Positions 30,527 through 40,030 are shown, counted from the first letter of the stretch. The stretch: 64,000 nucleotides of DNA from Pseudoalteromonas sp. OOF1S-7 (GCF_022347765.1 NZ_JAKRFZ010000009.1:62001-126000); one strand, 5' to 3'. A program made the numbers and translations. Notes: generated from the sequence alone by a model not told the origin.

Positions 30527-31345
30527 ATGAAAATAAAGTTTTACGGTGTGCGGGGGTCAACCCCCACGCCTGGTCCAACAACCGTTTACTATGGTGGTAA
30601 CACGGTGTGTGTCACCCTTGAGAGCGACGCTGGCAAGCGCATCATTCTGGATGCAGGCACCGGGCTCAGGGTGCTGGGTCAGGAATTAATGCACGCCCGC
30701 CAGCCTTTTTACATTTTACTGAGCCACAATCACTGGGATCATATTCAGGGCTTCCCCTTTTTCATTCCTGCATACATTGCAAAACGCCAGATCACTATCG
30801 TGCCCGGCGTCACGGAAGAGCATGCCCCCGACGCCATCTTAAAACAAATGTTGGGAAGCTATTTTCCGGTACCGCACACCACCTTAGCAGCGGACATTCA
30901 GGTCGTGCCGCAGACGCAGGATCACTGGCGCTATGGGGAATTTGATATTCAGCGCTGCGCAATGAACCACCCCGGTGGTGGCAGTGCCTATCGGATAACC
31001 GCAGACGGCATGGATGTGGTGTATGCCACCGACAATGAACTTAATCCACCTGGCTTGCCCGTCACTTCGTTCCAGCAGTGGGTTGATTTTGTCAAAGACG
31101 CTGACTATTTGATCCACGATGGTCAGTTTGTGCCTGAAGATTACCCACTCAAACACGGCTGGGGGCATTCGCTGATCAAAGATGCCCTGCTACTGGCTGA
31201 ACAGGGGACAGTTAAGCATCTTGTTCTGATCAGCCATGATCCGGACCGCAGTGACACTGCACTGGATCAAATAGCGACGGAAATTAAGCGCCAGAACAGG
31301 CCATTTACTACCATTTTGGCCCGCGAGGGACTGACACTGCCATGA
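30527..31345 (+). CDS. MBL-fold metallo-hydrolase, phosphodiesterase-like
   Basis: A 272-aa cytoplasmic protein with the metallo-beta-lactamase metal-binding motif SHNHWDH (HxHxDH, His near 66), a following HPGGG containing a metal His near 148, and the Asp of YATDNE near 168. The start MKIKFYGVRGSTPTPGP is typical of the MBL group related to class II-like cyclic-nucleotide phosphodiesterases and RNase Z-type enzymes. Its stop overlaps the cyclase start by 4 bp (ATGA). Given that neighbour, degradation of a cyclic nucleotide is a reasonable guess, but the substrate is not shown by sequence. Confidence 0.85.
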   Translation: MKIKFYGVRGSTPTPGPTTVYYGGNTVCVTLESDAGKRIILDAGTGLRVLGQELMHARQPFYILLSHNHWDHIQGFPFFIPAYIAKRQITIVPGVTEEHAPDAILKQMLGSYFPVPHTTLAADIQVVPQTQDHWRYGEFDIQRCAMNHPGGGSAYRITADGMDVVYATDNELNPPGLPVTSFQQWVDFVKDADYLIHDGQFVPEDYPLKHGWGHSLIKDALLLAEQGTVKHLVLISHDPDRSDTALDQIATEIKRQNRPFTTILAREGLTLP

Positions 31346-33570
31346 GCCTCCCGCGACTGTGGCGTAAGTACTATCAGCAATGGCTTTGCGGCCTCTGCCT
31401 TATCGCCCTGTTTATTGTCGTGCAACTGCTTACATTATCTCCCGCTTCACCTTATGGTGATGCGCTGAAACGCCTTGAAGGACTGGGCTATGATCTGCGT
31501 CTGAAATCAACGCTGTCCCTGCAGTCTCGCTCCTTTTTACCGATCGTAATTGTCGATATTGATGAGCCCAGTCTGAAGCAAATCGGTCGTTTTCCCTGGA
31601 GCCGTCACGTGATGGCACGCTTGCAGTCTCAACTGGCCAACGCAGGTGTGGCTGTGATTGCCTACGATATCTTATTTTCAGAACCCGAACTGAACCCGGC
31701 ACATCAGGTGCTGAGTCACCTCAATGCTGAGAGCTCACCAAATGTTTCACGTACATTGCACACCCTGGCTCCGAGCATTGATGCCGACAAGGCATTTGCC
31801 AGCCGCTTACAGGATACCGATACCGTGCTTGGTCTGTTGTTTGAACATCAGCCAGAGATCCAGGTGGGCACTTTACCCGACACCATTTTTTTCAGCTCTG
31901 TTCCTTCATCAGCTTTACCCGTTCCGGCCTTTGCCGGACATGTTGCCAATGTAACCGAATTACAGCAAAACAGTCCGGGGAGTGGCTTTATAAACAGCGC
32001 CCCCGACAGTGATGGCTTTATTCGTAACTCCATGCTGCTGGCCAAGCACCGGGATCAGCTCTATCCGGCTCTGGCATTGGAAGCCGCGCGGCTCTACACC
32101 ATGGCAGAGCAAGTGGAAGTGGTCGCTAAACCCTTTGGAACGGGACATAGCGTGGAGGGGATCCGCCTGGGCACTGCACTTATTCCGACGGATGACTATG
32201 GCCGGGTCACCGTACCTTATCGCGGCCCAGCTTTCAGTTTTCCCTATGTCTCTGCTGCCGACGTCCTGAGTGGTAAAATAGATAAAGCACTGTTTGATCA
32301 GGCCATCGTATTTGTTGGAACGTCTGCAGTTGGTCATGCAGATTTGCGGACCACACCGGTCGGAGTGCAATACCCGGGTGTGGAGGTCCATGCAAACGTA
32401 CTTGAAGGTCTGGTTTTTCCTGAGTTGTTACCGAGCAGGCCAAACTGGATGGATGGCGCTGTCATTATGCTGTTATTGCTACTGGGAATTCTGTGTGTCC
32501 TGATCTTGCCAACACTCGAAGTACTCGGTATCGCGATTTTTACACTCTGCCTGAGCGGGTTATTTGTCTCGTTGAGCGCCTTTTTATGGGTAGTGCTCAG
32601 ACTAGACTTACCTCAGGTGGCCGTTCTGGCTATGTTGATCAGCCAGGCCATGATCCTGGGTAGCCTGGGATTTGTCCGGGAGCACAAAGAACGACTCCAG
32701 ATCAAGTCGATTTTCGATCAGTATGTCCCGCCTGCTCATATTCAGGCCATGCTGGATAACCCTGACAGCGTATCTATGGAAGGAGAAAAGCGCGACATTA
32801 CCGTGCTATTTGCCGATATTCGCTCATTTACTACCATTTCAGAATCCCTCGACGCGGGCCGGCTCAAGTCTTATCTCAACCAGTACTTTTCACCCATTAC
32901 GCGGATCATCTTTGAGCATCAGGGCACGATAGACAAATATGTAGGTGACATGGTGATGGCATTTTGGAATGCCCCCCTGCCTGTTGAACGCCACCCGGAA
33001 CTGGCGGTGCGCTGCGCCATGGCCATGCAGGACCAGGTTGAGGCACTGCAGGAGCCGATGCGTCAGCAGTCATTGCCGCCTTTTAAAATTGGTATTGGGC
33101 TTAATACCGGTGATATGAATGTGGGTGATATGGGCTCCGAATACCGTCGTGCTTACACCGTGCTCGGCGATGCCGTCAATCTGGGATCCCGTCTGGAAGG
33201 TCTGACCAAATACTATGGTGTCGGTATCCTGATCAATGAAACAACCCATGCTCAGTGCCCGGGTCTGGTATGTCGCCCCATTGACAAGGTAAAAGTCAAA
33301 GGCAAAAACCAGGCCGTGACTGTGTATGAGCCAATTTGTAGTCAGGATGCATTAACCCCTGACTTACACGATGAACTGGCAGCTCATAAGCAGGCCTGGT
33401 CACTTTATTTATCACAACAATGGCAGCAGGCTCTGACAGCTTTTACTAAACTTAAAGAGCACTCACCAGAGCGAAAAATTTACACGCTTCTGAGCGAGCG
33501 TATCATTGTATTACAGGCTAATCCGCCCGGTGAGCAGTGGGATGGCAGCTACACCCATACATCGAAATAG
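31342..33570 (+). CDS. CHASE2-domain class III adenylate/guanylate cyclase
   Basis: A 742-aa membrane enzyme making a cyclic nucleotide from NTP. One N-terminal helix (about 14-34), extracytoplasmic CHASE2 domain (about 40-365; IVIVDIDEPSLKQIGRFPWSR), three helices (about 372-445), then the cyclase domain (about 483-665). Metal Asps are seen in LFADIRSF and DKYVGDMVMAF; LGDAVNLGSRLE supplies the transition-state Asn and Arg. The purine-selecting positions read Lys (DKYVGD) and Thr (YTVLGD), the class IIIb adenylate-cyclase pattern, so ATP is the likelier substrate. The last 70 residues look like helical repeats. Between MBL and HD-GYP genes in one operon. Confidence 0.93.
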   Translation: MSLPRLWRKYYQQWLCGLCLIALFIVVQLLTLSPASPYGDALKRLEGLGYDLRLKSTLSLQSRSFLPIVIVDIDEPSLKQIGRFPWSRHVMARLQSQLANAGVAVIAYDILFSEPELNPAHQVLSHLNAESSPNVSRTLHTLAPSIDADKAFASRLQDTDTVLGLLFEHQPEIQVGTLPDTIFFSSVPSSALPVPAFAGHVANVTELQQNSPGSGFINSAPDSDGFIRNSMLLAKHRDQLYPALALEAARLYTMAEQVEVVAKPFGTGHSVEGIRLGTALIPTDDYGRVTVPYRGPAFSFPYVSAADVLSGKIDKALFDQAIVFVGTSAVGHADLRTTPVGVQYPGVEVHANVLEGLVFPELLPSRPNWMDGAVIMLLLLLGILCVLILPTLEVLGIAIFTLCLSGLFVSLSAFLWVVLRLDLPQVAVLAMLISQAMILGSLGFVREHKERLQIKSIFDQYVPPAHIQAMLDNPDSVSMEGEKRDITVLFADIRSFTTISESLDAGRLKSYLNQYFSPITRIIFEHQGTIDKYVGDMVMAFWNAPLPVERHPELAVRCAMAMQDQVEALQEPMRQQSLPPFKIGIGLNTGDMNVGDMGSEYRRAYTVLGDAVNLGSRLEGLTKYYGVGILINETTHAQCPGLVCRPIDKVKVKGKNQAVTVYEPICSQDALTPDLHDELAAHKQAWSLYLSQQWQQALTAFTKLKEHSPERKIYTLLSERIIVLQANPPGEQWDGSYTHTSK

Positions 33571-33580
33571 CAGGTGAGTT

Positions 33581-35239
33581 ATGGAACAGCATATTCGAAA
33601 CATCGCAAATAAGTTTGAGCAGGCAGGCTCACAGGTAGCGCTGCAACATCTGCTCAAGCTGGCCATTGAACTGGCATCAGAACATGACACCAACCGATTG
33701 CTGGAAAACATCCTGCTCTCTGCCATGGAACTCAGCGCCACTGATGGCGGCACCATATACTCAGTGTCAGACGACATGCAATTACAGTTTGCAACATTGA
33801 TAAACGGCCCTTTGGACCTCCATATGGGTGGTACTTCAAATCAGCCAATTCCCTTTCCTCCTATCCCTATCTATCTGGAAAATGGCCAGTGTAATGAAAG
33901 TGCCCTGGTCGCACTGGCGGCTGCAAAACGAGAGGTGATCAAGATAGACGACGTCTATCAATGTGGGGAGTACGACCTGTCCGCCGCGCGCGCGATGGAT
34001 GCAAAAACCGGTTATCACACCCAATCCGTGCTGACTATTCCGTTACTCAATCATGAGCAGGAACTCAACGGCGTGCTGCAGTTGATCAACCCCCACAGTA
34101 AGGGTGAAATAGTCCCGTTCTCTGGGCATCAAACCGAAATGATTTGTTCTATTGGTGCACTGGCCGCTGTGGCACTGACAAACCGCCAGCTCATTGATGG
34201 CATGGAAACGCTATTCCAAGCCTTCACCCGGCTGATAGCAAAAGCCATTGACGAAAAATCACCCTATACCGGCGGCCACTGTCGTCGGGTGCCTGAGCTC
34301 ACCATGATGATTGCCGAAGCGGTACACGATGCACATTCGGGTCCCATGGCCGACTTTTCAATGACAGAAGCCGATCGAGCCGAATTGTCCCTGGCAGGCT
34401 GGCTGCACGATTGCGGCAAGATAGCCATTCCAGAATATGTGATGGATAAAGCGACTAAACTAGAGTCCGTCAATGATAGAATCGCCCTGATAGATGCCAG
34501 AATAGAGCTGGCGAAGCGGGATCTCGAGCTCGACTATACCAAGCGTATACTCCGTTTTGAACGAGATGGCGAGCAAGCTCAAATTAACCTGCTTAGTGCA
34601 GAGTTAGAGGAAAAACTCACCCAATTAGAGCTAGATCGGCAATTTTTGCGTCATGCCAACGTAGGCGGGGAATTTATGCGCGAAGAAGACCAGCAGCGCG
34701 TGAAACGTATCGCCGAACTCACTTCAGTCCGGATCGGCACAGAAGAACACCCCTTACTGACCGACAACGAAGTGTACAACCTCAATATTGCACGAGGCAC
34801 GTTAACCTCAGAAGAACGTCAGATCATTAACCGCCACATGGACATCACGCTGGAAATGCTCGAAGCACTTCCTTTTCCAAAACACTTACGTCGTGTGCCT
34901 GAGTTTGCTGGTGGGCATCATGAAAAAATGGATGGCACAGGTTATCCCAGAGGGCTAACACGCGATCAGATGTCCATCCCCGCCAGGATCATGGCCATTG
35001 CAGATATTTTTGAAGCGCTGACAGCAGCTGATCGCCCCTATAAAGAGGCTAAAAAGCTCAGTGAATGCCTATTCATCATGGGAAAAATGAAGCTCGGTGA
35101 CCACATAGATCCGGATTTATTTGATGTCTTTGTCGATTCAAAAGTGTATTTGAAGTACGCCAATCAGTTCCTAAAACCTGACCAAATTGATGAGGTGAGC
35201 CACGAAAAAATCCCCGGCTATGAGAAAAAACAGGGCTGA
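33581..35239 (+). CDS. GAF-HD-GYP phosphodiesterase
   Basis: A 552-aa cytoplasmic protein. GAF domain about 30-205 (sensing small ligands such as cyclic nucleotides in relatives), then an HD-GYP domain about 215-520. Metal and signature residues: GGHCRRV, LHDCGKIAIP (HD pair), the later HMDITLEML and GGHHEKMDGTGYPRGL, the GYP hallmark. HD-GYP enzymes hydrolyse cyclic di-GMP or related dinucleotides. Unusually, about 140 residues separate the HD pair from the GYP box, including a Glu/Arg-rich coiled coil (about 300-360); typical spacing is nearer 60. It starts 11 bp after the cyclase stop, ending the operon. Confidence 0.92.
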   Translation: MEQHIRNIANKFEQAGSQVALQHLLKLAIELASEHDTNRLLENILLSAMELSATDGGTIYSVSDDMQLQFATLINGPLDLHMGGTSNQPIPFPPIPIYLENGQCNESALVALAAAKREVIKIDDVYQCGEYDLSAARAMDAKTGYHTQSVLTIPLLNHEQELNGVLQLINPHSKGEIVPFSGHQTEMICSIGALAAVALTNRQLIDGMETLFQAFTRLIAKAIDEKSPYTGGHCRRVPELTMMIAEAVHDAHSGPMADFSMTEADRAELSLAGWLHDCGKIAIPEYVMDKATKLESVNDRIALIDARIELAKRDLELDYTKRILRFERDGEQAQINLLSAELEEKLTQLELDRQFLRHANVGGEFMREEDQQRVKRIAELTSVRIGTEEHPLLTDNEVYNLNIARGTLTSEERQIINRHMDITLEMLEALPFPKHLRRVPEFAGGHHEKMDGTGYPRGLTRDQMSIPARIMAIADIFEALTAADRPYKEAKKLSECLFIMGKMKLGDHIDPDLFDVFVDSKVYLKYANQFLKPDQIDEVSHEKIPGYEKKQG

Positions 35240-35960
35240 CAAACAAACGCCAATGACGGAGTATTGACAAGTAGCTGTGACGACTTGTTGTTTGACAACC
35301 CTATATTTAATGGTGACATTATTATTGTTATTATTTTAGTTCGGAAGACAATCTTCCCTATACAGCAAACCTAGCCTGTTAATACTATTGATGAATCGGA
35401 CCAGCGACACAGTGGCAGTAGGACCACTGCATCGCCGGCAATCAATCCCTGACGCTCATCGACCTTTCCTTGTAACAATCCAGGACACTGATACTGCGTG
35501 TGGCAGGTACCCACTCAGCGCTTCCAACACTGTTCCTGTTGCTCTCCCTGTGTTGGCCCGGATATTTTTATTATTGTTATTGTTTCACCTGCATGTTGCA
35601 TCGAGAGCAACACATACACCCAGAAAGACAACTAAACAATTCTGGGGTACATACTGAGCTAACACCAAACACTGCATTTTCATTCCCTGGTGTTTGGTAC
35701 TCACTTCTTCCTTTCCTTGCAAGAAGCGTTGTCGCACGGCACCCCTCTTCCCTGATAGTACTGGCACACGGCGCCAGAGTGCAGACCCCGTTACAACCTT
35801 TCATCAGTCCCTGTCCGGTTGTTGTTAACTCGGTTGCAAATATAGAAATTTATCTCAAATTTCTAAACAACTGTGACATCTCTTTTTTATAACCAAAAAA
35901 ATAAGCCTTTATATCAAAGACTTATTTTAATAGAAATCGCAAAATTAATTGTCTACATGA
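35240..35960. other. 720-bp convergent gap without a recognisable gene
   Basis: Lies between the end of the HD-GYP gene and the end of the leftward small secreted peptide gene. Open frames exist but have no recognisable content, no good ribosome-binding sites and poor codon pattern. A weak stem (ACAAGT/ACTTGT, 35267-35288) may end the operon. ACCAAACAC and GTGTTTGGT form a distant inverted pair near 35660-35700. Confidence 0.5.
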
Positions 35961-36188
35961 TTAGCGTAGATTTTTGTCATGCGGTTTATCACAGTTCAGA
36001 ATACCACAAACCCAGATAGGCTTAGTTGGGGTACTACCACCATCGCCTGCATGCGCAGAAAAAGACCCGGCAACTGAGAAAAAAGACAGGATGGTTATAC
36101 AGATTAATTTGTTCACACGAATGATCCTTTTGTTTTTATTAAGTAGAGCGAATAAAGAGGCCAGAGCAAGAGCAAGTGACCCAAACAT
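35961..36188 (-). CDS. Tiny secreted peptide downstream of CadC-like regulator
   Basis: 75 aa from ATG 36188 (GGGGG ribosome-binding site), or 51 aa from an internal GTG at 36116 that has AAGGA about 8 nt upstream and begins directly with a signal peptide (NKLICITILSFFSVAGSFSAHA). The predicted mature peptide is about 28 residues, starting GDGGSTPTKPIWVCGILNC and ending KPHDKNLR; its two cysteines could form a disulfide. It lies 23 bp after the stop of the membrane-anchored regulator gene, so the two are probably cotranscribed. No family recognised. A signal or effector peptide sensed by the regulator is one hypothesis. Confidence 0.6.
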   Translation of the reverse strand: MFGSLALALASLFALLNKNKRIIRVNKLICITILSFFSVAGSFSAHAGDGGSTPTKPIWVCGILNCDKPHDKNLR

Positions 36189-36211
36189 TCGGCCCCCTTT
36201 CAGGTATCATC

Positions 36212-38401
36212 TTAGTGGTCTATTTTGATTGTTGCAATAGAGGTGTCGTTTAATTGAACCGACAGCGAAAGGACCTTATCTCCGCTCGTATCTGTCGCAA
36301 TAGTAGGATAAAGGGCAAACAAGCGATCTTCAGAAACGTGATGCGAGCCAGTCCGCCAGTTTAGTTTGTGCAGGTACGTATTACGATCATCAAATGCAGT
36401 CCAGATAATATGATCGCCCCGCACATACCAGCGACAGATGTATCTGAAATCAATAGGATGATTCAATGCCCTTGCCGGGCCTGCAAGATCAGACAAATAG
36501 AATAGCTGTGCATCAATTGGCTCGGCCACAATATAGCCTGCACCCGCTGGGCGGATTGAGCGATACCCGGGTATCAGCAGACTACTGATTTTGGTGTCAA
36601 TATTATAGCTTTGTATTTCCCACTCACCGGCAACATTGACACCGTAATAGATAGCACGTCCGTCGGCGCTGAAAGCAGCATCGCTGCTGATCTCCATGGA
36701 TGAAGTAATATAATCAACCTGGCTGTGTTTAAACGAGTAAAATGCCAGTTTGGGGCCTTCCTTAAACAACACCCCACCAGCCTGATAGGATACATCCAGC
36801 AGCTCGACATTCTCATCAGTACTATAGTAGGGTTCCATCTCTCGGGTGCTCATCGCCATCCGCCCTATGGTCGTGACCTCATCTTTCAGGTTCATCGCCC
36901 ACCGGTGCTTATCTGATTGTGCGTCATACAGCATAGCGACAACCTGAGGAGCGGTGTTGATAATCTGCTGAACTTCCATCTGAGGCGTAAGCAAGTGTTC
37001 AATATAGAGGCGCTTCGCCCGGCTGAATTCTTTTTGTAGCAATACAATATCGACACCATCGTGAGTATCAAAGCCACGCAATAATACGTCACTGTCTTCG
37101 ATCAACCTGACATGTGCCCCGGTCACGCTATCAATCTCGAAAAGCGTCCCTTTGGCCATGATCATGAGAGATGTATTGTCTTTCCATTCAACGGCGTACA
37201 ACGTATGCTTACTGCTGTACATTAAGGTTTCTTCTTTTGTTGTTAAATCAAATAACAAAATGTGGAACTGGCCTTTGATTTTTTTTATCAGTGCCAGCTT
37301 TTGTTTGTCCGGTGACAAACTTACATCAAACAATATTTCACTTGCATCACTGGGCGCGAGCATGCGTAAGTACTCACGCGTATGCAGGTCAAGCGCGTAA
37401 AGTGTCATCTCACTTTCCAGGTCAATCAGCATAGGTAGTAACAGCTCTGAAGCATGTCGACCACGGGAAGGATCTCCAACCGCAACCACACCATCTATGA
37501 GAGTTATTCGACCAGATTCGGGCTCGGACAGGGTCAATGGCAATAACTGCACAGACGTTTTGCCACCATTTAAATCACTGTATATTAAGACCTTATCATT
37601 CTGAACAAACTGCACATACGCCGCATTATTCGCGTGATAAGTGAGCTGGCGAACTTTGTTGTTTTGCCTGTCAAGCAAGTAAACTTGCCTGTCTTCATCA
37701 ATAGACGTGCGGCCGGAAAAAGCGACATATCGACCATCCTGAGACACCGATAAATCATGTTTTTCGCCATTGAACCCCGTCAGTTGTTCGAGCTCGCTGA
37801 CGTTTGCCACCTGACTATCCAAAACATACTTGATGATGGCGTCATATTTAGTCCAGCCTGTGACAACAGCAATCAATGTCGCCAGCAGAACAAATACTTT
37901 AAATGCCAGTCTGTGCGGCTGACGGGCCGCCAATGGCTGTTCGGACAGAACGTGTTGTGAGGAAGGGGATGGTTCCGACACTTGCGTTGGAAAGGGCTCT
38001 GATGGAGTATCTGCCACAGGAGCAGGACTGGCAGACACACTCTTTGAGTGCACAGATTCAACGGGCTCAATATCACACACTAACTTATAACCACGCTTGG
38101 AAGCCGACTTCACATAACGGGCATTCGCGATATCATTATCATCTAAGATCAGCCTGAGCTTCTTGACCGCACTGCGAACCGCCGTGTCAGACACGATGCG
38201 ATCTGACCAGACCTGCTGGTGCAACTCTTCAATATTCACGTATCTGTCGCGATTTTCATACAGATACAGTAATAACGCCATCACCTTAGGTTCAATGGCA
38301 ACCTCGTCGGCATCGCGATATAAAACCTGATCGCTCAGATCCAGAACAAATGCTCCGAGTTTTGTCAGTTTAATATCTTTTAACGAAGGCATGGCATCCA
38401 A
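36212..38401 (-). CDS. CadC/ToxR-like membrane regulator with TolB-type propeller
   Basis: A 729-aa one-component transmembrane regulator. N-terminal OmpR/PhoB-type winged helix (about 10-112: VLDLSDQVLYRDADEVAIEPKVMALLLYL; VRSAVKKLRLILDD; YVKSASKRGYKLV). A Ser/Pro-rich linker follows, then one transmembrane helix (about 166-184), then a periplasmic beta-propeller of TolB/PD40-type blades (FSGRTSIDEDRQVYLLD; VSLSPDKQKLALIKK; AAFSADGRAIYYGVN). Such proteins transduce an envelope signal directly to DNA. The small secreted peptide downstream is the only co-operonic gene. Targets unknown. Confidence 0.9.
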   Translation of the reverse strand: MDAMPSLKDIKLTKLGAFVLDLSDQVLYRDADEVAIEPKVMALLLYLYENRDRYVNIEELHQQVWSDRIVSDTAVRSAVKKLRLILDDNDIANARYVKSASKRGYKLVCDIEPVESVHSKSVSASPAPVADTPSEPFPTQVSEPSPSSQHVLSEQPLAARQPHRLAFKVFVLLATLIAVVTGWTKYDAIIKYVLDSQVANVSELEQLTGFNGEKHDLSVSQDGRYVAFSGRTSIDEDRQVYLLDRQNNKVRQLTYHANNAAYVQFVQNDKVLIYSDLNGGKTSVQLLPLTLSEPESGRITLIDGVVAVGDPSRGRHASELLLPMLIDLESEMTLYALDLHTREYLRMLAPSDASEILFDVSLSPDKQKLALIKKIKGQFHILLFDLTTKEETLMYSSKHTLYAVEWKDNTSLMIMAKGTLFEIDSVTGAHVRLIEDSDVLLRGFDTHDGVDIVLLQKEFSRAKRLYIEHLLTPQMEVQQIINTAPQVVAMLYDAQSDKHRWAMNLKDEVTTIGRMAMSTREMEPYYSTDENVELLDVSYQAGGVLFKEGPKLAFYSFKHSQVDYITSSMEISSDAAFSADGRAIYYGVNVAGEWEIQSYNIDTKISSLLIPGYRSIRPAGAGYIVAEPIDAQLFYLSDLAGPARALNHPIDFRYICRWYVRGDHIIWTAFDDRNTYLHKLNWRTGSHHVSEDRLFALYPTIATDTSGDKVLSLSVQLNDTSIATIKIDH

Positions 38402-38731
38402 TCAAAGTGGTCAAACTTTCCAGTCATTGATGGACGATTAGACAACCAGGCCCAGTTTATAAGCAATATACTCAGGGCCAACACAACCACCTCAGGCGGG
38501 GTATTATTTCAAAAAAAAAGAATATTTTACAATGTCAAATCGTCACAGTGCATTAGACTAACAGGGAAAAGAAACGAAGTTCAACTAAAACCGAACAATA
38601 TCGGCCCTCTAAGCGTTAAAACCTGTTACAAACATGACAAACTATTTCAAAAATAGAAATTTTATGCTTTTAGGCGCAATAAGCTATTTATTTATGTCCA
38701 GCTTCCATAGCAAGCACTCACGCTCTGTGAC
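38402..38731. other. AT-rich promoter region of the CadC-like gene
   Basis: 330 bp with no gene seen. It must contain the promoter of the leftward regulator gene and the 3' untranslated region of the propeller lipoprotein gene. No clear hairpin terminator. Confidence 0.45.
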
Positions 38732-39943
38732 TTATTTCTTAGTATGTGAGTAAGCACAAACATTTGCATAAATATGCACAGCATCACTCTTTGCAAAACT
38801 GATTGCCACCTGAGCAGGTGTCAAAAACACAGCGGAAGTTGGTGACTGCCCCCCCTCGACATCGATTATGTCAGCAAATTGCCAGTCTCCCCCTGACTGG
38901 CGGGCAAAAATATTGACTTGATCGGTCGACTCAGACAGTGCCAGCATGCACTGCCCGTCGGGCGAAAATGCCATACGCGTCACCGCAGCCAGTGGCAGGG
39001 AGCCCGCAACGTTGAGCTGAGCAGCCAGCTTAAAGCGCCCAGCAGGATCCGGAACATACCTGAATACGCCTGACTGAGTCGCCACCATCAAATCCTCAGC
39101 ACCTGGTACAAAGGTCACAAACAGCGGCGCTGTCTGTGTCTGGTGTTTCTCATCAGGTAAAATTTGCTGCACAGTGAGTGACTGCGATTCACTCATTTTA
39201 AATACGGCAATCTGACTGGCTTGCATGCCAGCAACGGCGAGCAGCTCTCCGTCTTCCGACAGCGCGACCGACACAGCCCCGGCCAGCGCCTTTACCTGAC
39301 TGGCACGGAGTATTTGGCCTGCGTCCAGCCGTCCCTTTGTTGATGTCACTTTGACCAGGGCCTGCGACACATTGGCGGCCACGTAACTGGCTCCGGTGTC
39401 ACTTCCCACAATGGCGTAGGGGCCTAAGAGCCCCAGAGTGTCTTCTTCAGCAGAAATGGGGTTGCTTTGTCTGAACACCCGCTGGATATCTAGGCTATCG
39501 GTCAAATAAGACAATAAACGCAATGAATCATTCTCCTGCAAGCGAAACTGTGCCACCGCACCGCTGTAGAAACTGATAACCTGGATATCCTGATTGGCAC
39601 CTGAAAATGTCATATCTGACGCGCCTACCAGGGTTCCACGCGCTTCATTACCCGACATCATGTCCAGCATCGTCAGTGATAGGTCATCAGCAACATGGTA
39701 AGCGGTCAGCGCATCGTCATCCGCACTGACCGCGTACAGCACCTGACGGGTATTATCAAAGAGCAGGCGCCGAACATTATCCAGCCCGTCTATGCCGTTT
39801 TGGTTATCTACATAGCGATGTTGCAAAGCAACGCCCGGCGCTTGCTCATCAAACATTGCGCACCCGGTACTAAAGCCGCTTATGCCACAAACAATAAAAA
39901 AGTTTGAAAAGCAAAGCCTTAGATTACTCATCCCAAATAACAT
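38732..39943 (-). CDS. Beta-propeller lipoprotein
   Basis: About 403 aa from ATG 39943, supported by GGAAGGAG just upstream; the frame is open to 40027 without such a site. N-terminal signal with lipobox GFSTGCAM (Cys near 25). The body has repeated blade motifs of lactonase-like/WD-type propellers (VRRLLFDNTRQVLYAVSADDDALTAYHV; AVSVALSEDGELLAVAG; RMAFSPDGQCMLALSES). It is probably a periplasmic or outer-membrane-anchored binding scaffold; enzymatic activity is not evident. It lies downstream of an RsgA paralogue, separated by a terminator. Confidence 0.78.
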   Translation of the reverse strand: MLFGMSNLRLCFSNFFIVCGISGFSTGCAMFDEQAPGVALQHRYVDNQNGIDGLDNVRRLLFDNTRQVLYAVSADDDALTAYHVADDLSLTMLDMMSGNEARGTLVGASDMTFSGANQDIQVISFYSGAVAQFRLQENDSLRLLSYLTDSLDIQRVFRQSNPISAEEDTLGLLGPYAIVGSDTGASYVAANVSQALVKVTSTKGRLDAGQILRASQVKALAGAVSVALSEDGELLAVAGMQASQIAVFKMSESQSLTVQQILPDEKHQTQTAPLFVTFVPGAEDLMVATQSGVFRYVPDPAGRFKLAAQLNVAGSLPLAAVTRMAFSPDGQCMLALSESTDQVNIFARQSGGDWQFADIIDVEGGQSPTSAVFLTPAQVAISFAKSDAVHIYANVCAYSHTKK

Positions 39944-39997
39944 AGTGCTCCTTCCAGGGCTGATGTTGAGGTGATTATATAAGGTTAAATCAATATA

Positions 39998-40020
39998 AGG
40001 CCATGCCAAAGGCATGGCCT
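39998..40020 (-). terminator. Terminator-like hairpin after rsgA paralogue
   Basis: Perfect 10-bp stem AGGCCATGCC/GGCATGGCCT with a 3-nt loop, 10 bp after the stop of the leftward GTPase gene and followed on that strand by TATATTGATTT. Confidence 0.7.
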
Positions 40021-40030
40021 GACACATAGA

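Noticed and set aside
35388-35892. Two overlapping rightward open frames of 89 and 130 codons
   Set aside because: No ribosome-binding site, no recognisable motif, and sequence with no gene-like codon pattern.
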